A stretch of 64,000 nt of DNA, taken from NCBI GenBank assembly GCA_021234155.1, contig JAJEKV010000133.1, forward strand, positions 956,055-1,020,054, written 5' to 3'. Of the stretch, positions 19,161-28,663 are shown one piece after another; positions within the stretch are counted from its first letter, which is position 1; every line of letters starts with the position of its first letter. This stretch comes from Isoetes taiwanensis. Its lineage: Eukaryota > Streptophyta > Lycopodiopsida > Isoetales > Isoetaceae. A model generated the notes under the pieces. The model saw only the letters and a program-made list of their open reading frames with translations, had not been told where the DNA came from and did no database searches. Both the position numbers and the translations under genes were made by a program.

Positions 19161-21919
19161 TTTTGTGGTCTTATTCGTTGCATATGGTAATAGCCGACTT
19201 AATGGTATATGTTACATGTGTGCCCAAGAAGAATTGGCCGCCTTTCTCTAATAACATATTTTGTTTTAATGGTCATTTCATTAACAAGGATTTTGTTTTT
19301 ACACTGCGAGAATGTGAGTTCCACGACCAATTTGGACCATTGACCACGCAAATCTTAATTGGAATCAAATTATGCCATAAGGAAGCCACGGTGGACTTTC
19401 CGAACTTTATGGCTTGAATGCGAATCGAAGGTTATTTATCCGAGGGTTAGAGAACCCGTGGGGCGGTTTCCATCATCATCTTAAACAACCCGGTGATATA
19501 GGTCTCACTTGTTTGTTGGGTGAGCGTTAGTAATTGAATTCTTTAAGACATGAACCCGGTGGCTTCAACTATCTCGAGGATGTATGTTGAAAACATTTTT
19601 ATGTTAGTTAAATGCGCATATGTAATTGAATTCTTTAAAACATGAACCACGTTACATCAAGTCCTTGCAATTCTTTACATCCGGGCCTTGGCCTTTCTCA
19701 ATTACACTACTTACCTTCTTTGGAATGTCTCTATCTATTGATTGAATAAATATGCCATTAAATTATTCGACTATGTTTTTATTTTGGACTTGGGGTTTGT
19801 GCGAATACAAGTAAAAGTATATGCTATTGATATGAGTATGTGGCATGTCACACAGCTCTAGTGGTAGATTAATTTTTTTTATTAATGATGTGGGTAGGGT
19901 ATATAAAATGTAAGATCGGGTAGGGGTATATAAAGACCCTTTTAAGCCCTACAAAGATCGGGTAGGGGTATATAAAATGTAACATAGTTCGGGCGTATAT
20001 CTACGGTAGGGGGCAGGGAAACTGGGTTTTCCTATTTACGTATGTAGGGGTTTTCGACCTCCAAAAGTCGTATACAAGGGGTTTTCTGGCGACCCCTTGC
20101 ACGCACATGAGGTATCCCCATATGCCTAGGTGAAATCCCCGGGCAACAAATTAGTATAAATGACGTGATCCTTCTAACACAAACTCAACACTAACTTTTT
20201 CAAAAACTTACAATCCACCAGGTGTTCTAATGATTTACTTGTTTCCCTTGGACACTTTGGAATCCTGTATAAAGTGGATTAGAGAAAGTACTGTAAGAGA
20301 ATATTGAAGCTAGATATCATAGAAATGAAAAGTTAAACAATATATGAGATATGTTATCTAGATATCATAGAAATGAAAGGTTAAACAATATGAGCTATGT
20401 TAATAACTTACCTCTTGAGACCACATTTCTTGCAGGTCTGCATCAAACATGCATGTTTGTGCCATTCATCTGCTTCTACTTTGGGGCATACCACATTTCT
20501 CCAATACTCACTTAGATTTGAAAATATTGTCCTTAGCATTGCATGTTGGACCTGGACCACATACCCTGCATGCGCATTTGCAATCTTTGTGCACACCATA
20601 AGGATCAGACCTCATGTTATTAATTGCCTGCATGACAAAATCAAGGTGCATGTGGTACTGGCAGCAGCAAGTCTCTCTTTCTTGCAATCTTCTAATATAG
20701 CTGGGTTTAAGCTTCTCAAAAGTTTGCTGGCATATATATTGATCTCAGGATACTCTTTCCTGAATTGAAGATAAAACTGCAACTGATCATAACACAGATT
20801 CAACAACAATATCATGCAAAATACAGAAAAAAAGAGGCAGAATGTGCTTACTTGTGTCACCTCCAGCAAATGAATAGGATGGTCAATCTTTTCACCTGTT
20901 TCACTAACATGTTTTCTCACATGTTTTTTATGTGGTGAGATCCTAGTATTCTCATCCCAAAAATTCTTTATCTTACCTATTGCTTCATCTGAAAGTCTAG
21001 ACCTTTTTCTCCTTTGAAACATTGAACACGGACTTGCTTCAAATTCTGCATACACATGCCTCTGAAATGCTCTTGCCACAGTTCTTCTTGGAATAGATAG
21101 AAGCCTTGCTATTGCTGATTGATTCACTCCCTTTGTTGAAGATGCAGCCATTTGCAGTGTACTCCTTTTTGCTTGAAGAACATCAGTATTTCTATCATAT
21201 TTTTGAGCTTTAAAAGTCTTTTTCACATTCAAAATTAAATCCCTCATAAGGGCATTTTCTTTTGGATCTGCTACATCAACATCGAGTGGAAGATGTTTAA
21301 TCTTCTTAAAGAATCTCGATGCTAACTTCCCTTTGTCCACATTCGAGGCAAAAGTATTTGTAATTTCATTGAAATAATCTTCCAAATTCTTCGACAATTC
21401 CTGTAATCTTCTTTAACTCAAAACACCACAATCTTTGATATTGGAAGGAGGATTGTTCTCCTTCTCTCTCTGTCTCTTCCTTTCTCAGGGTTTTCTTCTA
21501 TTTTCAGCTTGAATTTGCAAGAAAATCTTTCTTCTAGTTGAATCGATGCTTTCAGGGGAGCTTTCTATTGAAATTCACGAGACAGATTTCACGACTCGAA
21601 TTACAATTCCAAATTGAAAATTCAATTGAAACAATGCAAAATTTGTTCGAATTGTATGAATTGGTATTGCAATTCTCTAATTGCAATTCCGAATTCTGAT
21701 TTCTCCCGCCAACCACTAAAGGAAACTCCATCCATCCTCCCCACCAACAGAGTTCCCGCGTCTTTGGAGATCCTAGTCACTGATCCCTGCCATTCTGGAA
21801 TTGCATATACTATTCTTGGTGCATGCCAATTCTGTTTTAATTCGGTTGGACATCACACGTCCAGGAGGTACTAAGCGCTTTCAGCACATAAAGCACATGT
21901 TCGGACAGTGCTTTCTGTA

Positions 21920-21941
21920 CACCACTATAGAATTTACACCC
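21920..21941 (-). repeat. Right terminal inverted repeat of the 11-kb transposon
   Basis: Inverted copy of 10864-10885, about 520 bases upstream of the first recognisable transposase exon. A second copy at 28642-28663 belongs to the tandem duplicate. Confidence 0.9.
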
Positions 21942-23956
21942 CCATTTTCCCTCGTTTACTATATCACTCAGGTTCATCCCCATTTCTCTGGTCCACATCG
22001 CTACATCCTTGAACCATCCACTGCTCATGATGATGTGTGATTTTGCTGACTCGTTGATTGCAACTTGACAGTTTCCCTGGGTGGCCCCCTGCATTATCTT
22101 TTATTAGGTATCTGATAGTCCTTTCCCATGCTCTCACTTCCATTGGTTTCTGACCTGTCTCGTATATCATGAGTGTTAGAGGTGTGTTTGCCCGCACCCT
22201 AAATTCCTGTTTATGCCACTGTCTGAGGATCCCTTCCTGTTTGTCCCATTTCCTATCTGTTAGGCCCGGTCCCCATGCCTCAGACCCATATAATTGCGTC
22301 GTCATGACCACTGCACTGAACAAGTAACACTTGATCTCCCAGTCGATTATTCTGCTCTTATTACAGAAATTTTTCATACTGAAGTAGCTCCCAATGGCTG
22401 ATTGAAACCTTGCATCCGCACCTTTAGCCCATTTTCCCGTGCCGTGTGCATCATATTCCAGATAGCTGTACTCTGTTGATTCCTCTAATTCTGTCCCCAT
22501 ATATCTGAAAGGTCTGTGTCTGTTCCTATGACCGAAAATGACTATTTTAGTTTCGCAAGGTCTACTGTTAACCTTGTTCTTTCGCAGAAGATCTCTAGTA
22601 GCTTTAGCAATCTGTGCATCCCCTTATTCTTTGTGGCCATCATGCTTAGATCATCAGCATATAGCATAATGGGTACTTTGGTGTCTCCTAGTGTAGGGGC
22701 GTCCGTGTCCCCTTGCTGTTCTGCTATGAAACCTTGCAATGCATCTATGTATATCCTGAATAGAGTCGGGGATAGAGGGCACCCCTGTTTGACTCCTGTA
22801 TTGCAATTTATCGCCTGTCCTTCCTGTTCCATTTTTGCGTATACCCTGTGGTATAATCTTGCAATTGCTCCTACCATGTCCCCCGGTGCATGCATCCATA
22901 TCAATCTCTGTAGGAGCTTTTCCCTCGGGATTGTGTCAAATGCCTTTCTAAAGTCCACAAAGCAGCATACTACTTTCCTTCCCTGAGATCCGTTATGCTC
23001 TATCAGTATCCGAAGGGTTACTAGATGATTTGTGGTAGAGTGTTCCGGTCTGAAATCTGCCTGTCCTTGTGCCCTCAGGTTTTCTGTTTCTGCCCACTGT
23101 TTTAATTTACTGTCCAGAACTTTTTCGAACTATTTCGCGAAGATAGAGCTCACCATTATTGTCCTGTAGTTCTCAGGTTCCTCCCTGTTTCTCCCTTTGT
23201 ATAGAGGTATTACCCTGTTGTATGCCCATCTGTCTGGAAGTCCTGTATGGATTATGCCATTAAAAATGTCGGTAACCTGTTTCCCAATTACTGTATCCGC
23301 ACATTTTAGTAGCTCCATAGTCAGTCCATAGAGGTCTGGGGCTTTGTTATTAGCCATCCTGTTTAGTGCTATCATTACTTCCTGCAGACTGAAGCACGGT
23401 TTATCCATCTCCTGTAGTGTGGGTATTGGCATTGGGGATGCTCCCATCTTATATAGTTTCTCAAGGTATTTCTCCCATCCGGTTGCTCCAATGCTGTTCT
23501 GTGTATTCTCAGTTTTCCTATTTCCCTCTCCCTTAATAAATCCCTTCCAGAAATTTCGGGGTTGCCTTTTCAGCATTTTAGCCAAACCCCATTGGTGCTG
23601 TACCAGATTTTTGTTTTGCTTTAACTTCAACATTCTTAGGTATGTTGCTCTTTCTGTCTGATATGTCTCTCTACCTACATGTGCTTTGACTATTCTTTTT
23701 TGTGCCCTGCATTCCCCGTCATACCATACCGATGCCCTAAAAGCACTGCTCCTCCTAGGCCTCTTTCGTTTTCCGAAAACCTTTGTTGCCACTTTCACCA
23801 TTATGTCATTTAGCACGTTTCCATTCTCGCCCGCCCCATGCTTTCTCCATTCCCATTTTTCCATTTCTGTTCTGATAGTTCGTGTGAATGTATCTGCATA
23901 CTTATCCTGGAATTGTATTTTCATTTTCTCATTACATTCTCTCTGTGTGTCATTAC
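21942..23956 (-). pseudogene. LINE reverse transcriptase, non-L1 type, copy 1
   Basis: One minus frame runs from 23924 to 22542 with a single in-frame TAG (23130-23132). It starts in the linker after the endonuclease (RKRPRRSSAFRASVWYDGEC), then LYGLTMELLKCAD and RVIPLYKGRNREEPENYRTI (RT motifs 0-2), FVDFRKAFDTIPREKLL (motif A), VKQGCPLSPTLF (motif B) and MLYADDLS (motif C, catalytic YADD). A frameshift leads to the thumb/connection (22500-21964), ending at the transposon target site after NEGKW. The 5' end is cut by the duplication junction. The motif A wording differs from plant L1 elements. Target-primed reverse transcription is the family's mechanism. Confidence 0.85.
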
Positions 23957-26861
23957 ATTCTTGCTTGATATGTTTTCTAGTGATGCATTTGCGGCAATTG
24001 CGTCTTTCTTTTGCTTCCTAAATTTTGTGAAATGTTTGCTTACTTGTTGTACCATTATGTTGCTAGGTTCGCCCAATAATGGTAACTGGTGATAATGCTC
24101 ATTGTGCTCATTACATTGCGAAGCAAGCTGGCATGATATATCAGGATACTGAGGTTATATTGGGTGATGTGAACCATGATAACAGGTAATGGACGTAATT
24201 GATTTGATGTGATTTCCAGTATTTTGTCTACTTACTATCATGTAACAACCCGCAGTATAAGTTGGTCACTTATGAGACCAAAGGATGGTCCATTTATCAG
24301 GCCTTTGACGACAGAAGATCTCTTATCACAGCACATGAAAGGCCTTGAAGTTGGAATGCTAGAACTAGCTATTACAGGAAAAGCTTTCAATGTTCTTTAT
24401 TCAACTGGAATGATGGACAACATCCTCTTTTGGACACGTATCTTTGCTCATTTCACTCCCGCAGACAAGGTAGTCAAATATTTGTCCCGATAAACATTTG
24501 ATTTGGATTTGTAATCGGTTTGCTTTGCAGGTCTTGGTAGCCAATATGCATCGGGACCATGGCCTGATTGTTGGGATGTGTGGAGATGGGGGCAATGATT
24601 GTGGTGCGCTGCGAGCTGCACATGTTGGCATTGCACTCAGTGATGCAGACCTCTAGAGAAAAATCGGTATACTCATTATAAGATTTATGCAATTGTCAAA
24701 AAGTTAGCTAGGTTATCTTGTATGAATAATTAGAGATTCTACAAAATTAGGCAGATAAGAATTGGCAAATGACTTATTATCGTAGTTACGGATAACCATA
24801 GAACATGTATGCCCACTCCGGGGATCTCCTGGGTTTATGCAACCTTTCTTTGTTAAAATCAACCCCGGCTAAGGCATTCAATTTTCTTTCCACTTATGCA
24901 AGGAACCATAGGGCAGTTAGACACGGGGAAAGGCAAGGATTGTGAAGGTCTTAGGCTGAACTCTTTATACACCGGTGAGACCTTGTTCTTGAGCCTTCTG
25001 GTGGCTATTTATGTTAGTTTATTGAGGATGTGGTTCAAGAATTTTGTAAGGCCCATTTATAATCTTTGTCATGAGTAGAGATGAGATATGGCCTAGAATG
25101 GGATTAGGTATTATGTTGGGGAGGAGAGTTTCTCATCTTATTGAGAAGAAGGGAGCTTATGGTGACGGATATAGTCTTTGTTGCTCAATGTTGCTCATGG
25201 TTTTTCATACGGCCACAACATTCTCATGGGACCACCCAATGTTGGGATTTTGAACTCTCAAAAGTAGTTATATACTTTACCCTACTTATTGCTAGCATGG
25301 TTTGTTACAAACATTGCCATATTTGGATGACCATCTTTGCGTGGTTAATTTGTTTGAAGTACTCAATTTGGTTTGTAGAGATATTTTTTGGCACCTTTTC
25401 AAAGGTGTATAATGTTTGGGGCTAGCAATTGGAATTAATGATGGGGAAAAATTACGTCCGGTCGCTTTGGCTCAAAGCGGCATTGTCCCCTAACGTCTTT
25501 ATGCGGTCTTGTGTGACCATTTAAATTTCAAAGTTTAAAAGCGCGAATTGTTCGGATCTTCTGTTGATTGTTCTTGTTTACTCGCAGATAGCTTGAGTTG
25601 TTGACACCTTGCTTCCCGAGAAGGGCGAGGAGCTTTGCATACTTCATTTGCATGCTACAAGTTCCTTATCATATGGTACGATGTTTTCAATTCTTAAGCT
25701 TTGTGCTTATTGGTGAGGTGCACTTTCGGGGAGTTTTACTTTTTCGGGGTATCTTCACGGGCAAGAGCAAGTTGGATTCTACGCCTGTGCTTTTTATTCA
25801 CATTTTTCGAGATAGTTGTGGGAGTAGTTGATCCGGAAGATCTCCTTCTAAATGAGCGAAGTGATACCCGGCTAGTTTTGTGGTCTTATTCGTTGCATAT
25901 GGTAATAGCTTGACAATGGTATATGTTACATGTGTGCCCAAGAAGAATTGGCCGCCTTTCTCTAATAACATATTTTGTTTTAATGGTCATTTCATTAACA
26001 AGGATTTTGTTTTTACACTGCGAGAATGTGAGTTCCACGACCAATTTGGACCATTGACCCCGCAAATCTTAATTGGAATCAAATTATGCCATAAAGGAAG
26101 CCACGGTGGACTTTCACGAACTTTATGGCTTGAATGCGAATCCAGAAGGTTATTTATCGGGGGTTAGAGAACCCGGGGGCCGGTTTCCATCATCATCTTA
26201 AACAACCGGTGATATAGGTCTCCTTTGTTTGTTGGACCGGCGATAGTAATTGAATTCTTTAAGACATGAACCCCGGTGGCTTCAACTATCTCCAGGGATG
26301 TATGTTGAAAACATTTTTTATGTTAGTTAAATGCGCATATGTAATTGAATTCTTTAAAACATGAACCACGTTACATCAAGTCCTTGCAATTCTTTACATC
26401 TGGGCCTTGGCCTTTCTCGAATTACACTACTTACCTTACTGGAATGTCTCTATCTATTGATTGAATAAATATGCCATTAAATTATTCGACTATGTTTTTA
26501 TTTTGGACTTGGGGTTTGTGCGAATACAAGTAAAAGTATATGCTATTGATATGAGTATGTGGCATGTCACACAGCTCTAGTGGTAGATTAATTTTTTTTA
26601 TTAATGATGTGGGTAGGGTATATAAAATGTAAGATCGGGTAGGGGTATATAAAGACCCTTTTAAGCCCTACAAAGATCGGGTAGGGGTATATAAAATGTA
26701 ACATAGTTCGGGCGTATATCTACGGTAGGGGGCAGGGAAACTGGGTTTTCCTATTTACGTATGTAGGGGTTTTCGACCTCAAAAAAGTCGTATACAAAGG
26801 GGTTTTTGGCGACCCTTTAACGCACATGAGGTATCCCCATATGCCTAGGTGAAATCCAGGG
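23957..26861 (+). pseudogene. P5B-type ATPase gene fragment, copy 2 (better preserved)
   Basis: Exon 24067-24185 follows TTGCTAG and reads PIMVTGDNAHCAHYIAKQAG, with a GT donor at 24186. The next exon (about 24254-24470) has LELAITGKAFNVLYSTG and WTRIFAHFTPADK. The exon at 24529 follows TTTGCAG and reads [20 protein letters not shown] then [18 protein letters not shown], the hinge motif with the Cys typical of P5B rather than P5A. A fourth exon (about 25615-25700) has EGRGALHTSFACYKFL, the loop before membrane segment 5. The fragment is truncated at its 5' side by the duplication breakpoint, so the 17044 exon is not repeated. The interval ends at the element's right end; sequence beyond about 25.9 kb is not recognisably coding. 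Confidence 0.8.
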
Positions 26862-27114
26862 CAACAAATTAGTATAAATGACGTGATCCTTCTAACACAA
26901 ACTCAACACTAACTTTTTCAAAAACTTACAATCCACCAGGTGTTCTAATGATTTACTTGTTTCCCTTGGACACTTTGGAATCTGTATAAAGTGGATTAGA
27001 GAAATCTTTGTGAAGAGAATATTGAAGCTAGATATCATAGAAATGAAAAGTTAAACAATATATGAGATATGTTATCTAGATATCATAGAAATGAAAGGTT
27101 AAACAATATGAGCT

Positions 27115-28119
27115 ATGTTAATAACTTACCTCTTGAGACCACATTTCTTGCAGTGCGCATCAAACATGCATGTTTGTGCCATTCATCTGCTTCTACTTTG
27201 GGGCATACCACATTTCTCCAATACTCACTTAGATTTGAAAATATTGTCCTTAGCATTGCATGTTGGACTGGACCACATACCACGCATGCGCATTTGCAAT
27301 CTTTGTGCACACCATAAGGATCAGACCTCATGTTATTAATTGCACGCATGACAAAATCAAGGTGCATGTGGTAATCGCGTGACAGCAAGTCTCTCTTTCT
27401 TGCAATCTTCTAATATAATTTGGGTTTAAGCTTCTCAAAAGTTCTTTGGCATATATATTGATCTCGGGGATACTCTTTCTGAATTGAAGATAAAGCGCAA
27501 GCCGATGATCATAACTGCAGATTCAACAACAATATCATGCAAAATCTGAAAAAAAAGCGAGAATGTGCTTACTTGTGTCACCTCCGACCAAATGAATAGG
27601 ATGGTCAATCTTTTCACCTGTTTCACTAACATGTTTTCTCACATGTTTTTTATGTGGTGAGATCCTAGTATTCTCATCCCAAAAATTCTTTATCTTACCT
27701 ATTGCTTCATCTGAAAGTCTAGACCTTTTTCTCCTCTGAAACATTGAACACGGACTTGCTTCAAATTCTGCATACACATGCCTCTGAAATGCTCTTGCCA
27801 CAGTTCTTCTTGGAATAGATAGAAGCCTTGCTATTGCTGATTGATTCACTCCCTTTGTTGAAGATGCAGCCATTTGCAGTGTACTCCTTTTTGCTTGAAG
27901 AACATCAGTATTTCTATCATATTTTTGAGCTTTAAAAGTCTTTTTCACATTCAAAATTAAATCCCTCATAAGGGCATTTTCTTTTGGATCTGCTACATCA
28001 ACATCGAGTGGAAGATGTTTAATCTTCTTAAAGAATCTCGATGCTAACTTCCCTTTGTCCACATTCGAGGCAAAAGTATTTGTAATTTCATTGAAATAAT
28101 CTTCCAAATTCTTCGACAA
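27115..28119 (-). pseudogene. Transposase 5' exons, tandem copy
   Basis: Duplicate of 20400-21404: the same start (SKNLEDYFNEITN), helix-turn-helix and NFWDENTRISPHKK segments are intact from 28119 to about 27600. The second exon (27540-27115) is disrupted at several CAG/CTG positions relative to copy 1. There is no DDE part, because the duplication begins inside the guest element. Confidence 0.85.
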
Positions 28120-28663
28120 TTCCTGTAATCTTCTTTAACTCAAAACACCACAATCTTTGATATTGGAAGGAGGATTGTTCTCCTTCTCTCTCTGTCTCTT
28201 CCTTTCTCAGGATTTTCTTCTATTTTCAGCTTGAATTTGCAAGAAAATCTTTCTTCTAGTTGAATCGATGCTTTCAGGGGAGCTTTCTATTGAAATTCAC
28301 GAGACAGATTTCACGACTCGAATTACAATTCCAAATTGAAAATTCAATTGAAACAATGCAAAATTTGTTCGAATTGTATGAATTGGTATTGCAATTCTCT
28401 AATTGCAATTCCGAATTCTGATTTCTCCCGCCAACCACTAAAGGAAACTCCATCCATCCTCCCCACCAACAGAGTTCCCGCGTCTTTGGAGATCCTAGTC
28501 ACTGATCCCTGCCATTCTGGAATTGCATATACTATTCTTGGTGCATGCCAATTCTGTTTTAATTCGGTTGGACATCACACGTCCAGGAGGTACTAAGCGC
28601 TTTCAGCACATAAAGCACATGTTCGGACAGTGCTTTCTGTACACCACTATAGAATTTACACCC

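Larger units (their letters stand above)
16640..20143. mobile_element. 3,504-bp TIR element carrying a P5B ATPase gene fragment
   Basis: Flanked by an exact 8-bp direct repeat CAACAAAT (16632-16639 and 20144-20151). The left end is CCCGGGGGTTTCACC; the right end inverted is CCCGGGGATTTCACC. Further in, both ends share CATGTGCGTG and a run of GGGTTTT/AAAACCCC. Near the right end GATCGGGTAGGGGTATATAAA occurs twice with a third partial copy, a pattern like subterminal transposase-binding repeats. It carries no transposase; its cargo is an intron-containing P5B ATPase fragment on plus. It sits in an intron of the minus-strand transposase, about 20 bases from the acceptor, expanding an intron of about 280 bases to 3.8 kb. 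A 237-bp MITE of the same end family is at 6850-7086. Confidence 0.88.
15115..21404 (-). pseudogene. DDE-type transposase of the 11-kb element, multi-exon
   Basis: The first recognisable exon follows TTACAG near 21404 and reads SKNLEDYFNEITNTFASN, then a helix-turn-helix-like SAIARLLSIPRRTVARAFQRH, then NFWDENTRISPHKKHVRK. A small intron (about 20846-20780) leads to LQFRKEYPEINIYASKLLRSL, a Cys cluster (CKCAC..C) and WRNVVCPKVEADEWHKHAC..C..CG. A donor AG|GTAAGT lies near 20413. The next exon opens after TTGCAG at 16621-16616 and holds VSVIDFAENY (Asp 1), SDGCSYQFKS (Asp 2) and NFFASSHGKGEHDG (Asp 3 candidate), to about 15900. A tail (GVDFYVPKCIETKNTLLDDY) is at 15240-15115. The family resembles uncharacterised eukaryotic transposon proteins with SDGxxSQxK motifs. 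Frameshifts near 16530 and stops near 16030-15930 break it, if not sequencing errors. Confidence 0.75.
10864..21941 (-). mobile_element. 11,078-bp DNA transposon with DDE transposase and FCP1-like gene
   Basis: The ends are a 22-bp perfect terminal inverted repeat beginning GGGTGTAAATTCTATAG (10864-10885 and 21920-21941). The flanks are a 4-bp direct repeat CCAT (10860-10863 and 21942-21945). Both flanks are the same minus-strand LINE. If the element and one CCAT are removed, the LINE codons rejoin in frame (..Gly-Lys-Trp | Asn-Glu-Asp-Trp..), which proves insertion. Contents on minus: a transposase gene (about 21.4 to 15.1 kb). Contents on plus: a coiled-coil/Cys ORF (about 11.7-12.8 kb) and an FCP1-like ORF (13.46-14.22 kb). 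Later guests are a MITE (14255-14809) and a P5B-carrying element (16640-20143). A 4-bp TSD and a large size would suit the Sola superfamily, but that name is inference. Confidence 0.9.
17245..23956. repeat. Tandem duplication, unit 1 (6,712 bp)
   Basis: Direct repeat of 23957 to about 30676. The left breakpoint is in the P5B fragment (homology starts at ATTCTTGCTTGATATG); the right breakpoint is in the LINE (after TGTGTGTCAT). Long stretches are nearly identical (for example about 1.2 kb from 20900 matches 27620 with only one or two substitutions). No microhomology is evident at the junction. Confidence 0.93.

Noticed and set aside
17044-26861. Functional resident P5B ATPase gene
   Set aside because: The phosphorylation-site half is missing in the window, the fragment lies between TIRs with a perfect TSD, and reading frames are broken in copy 1.
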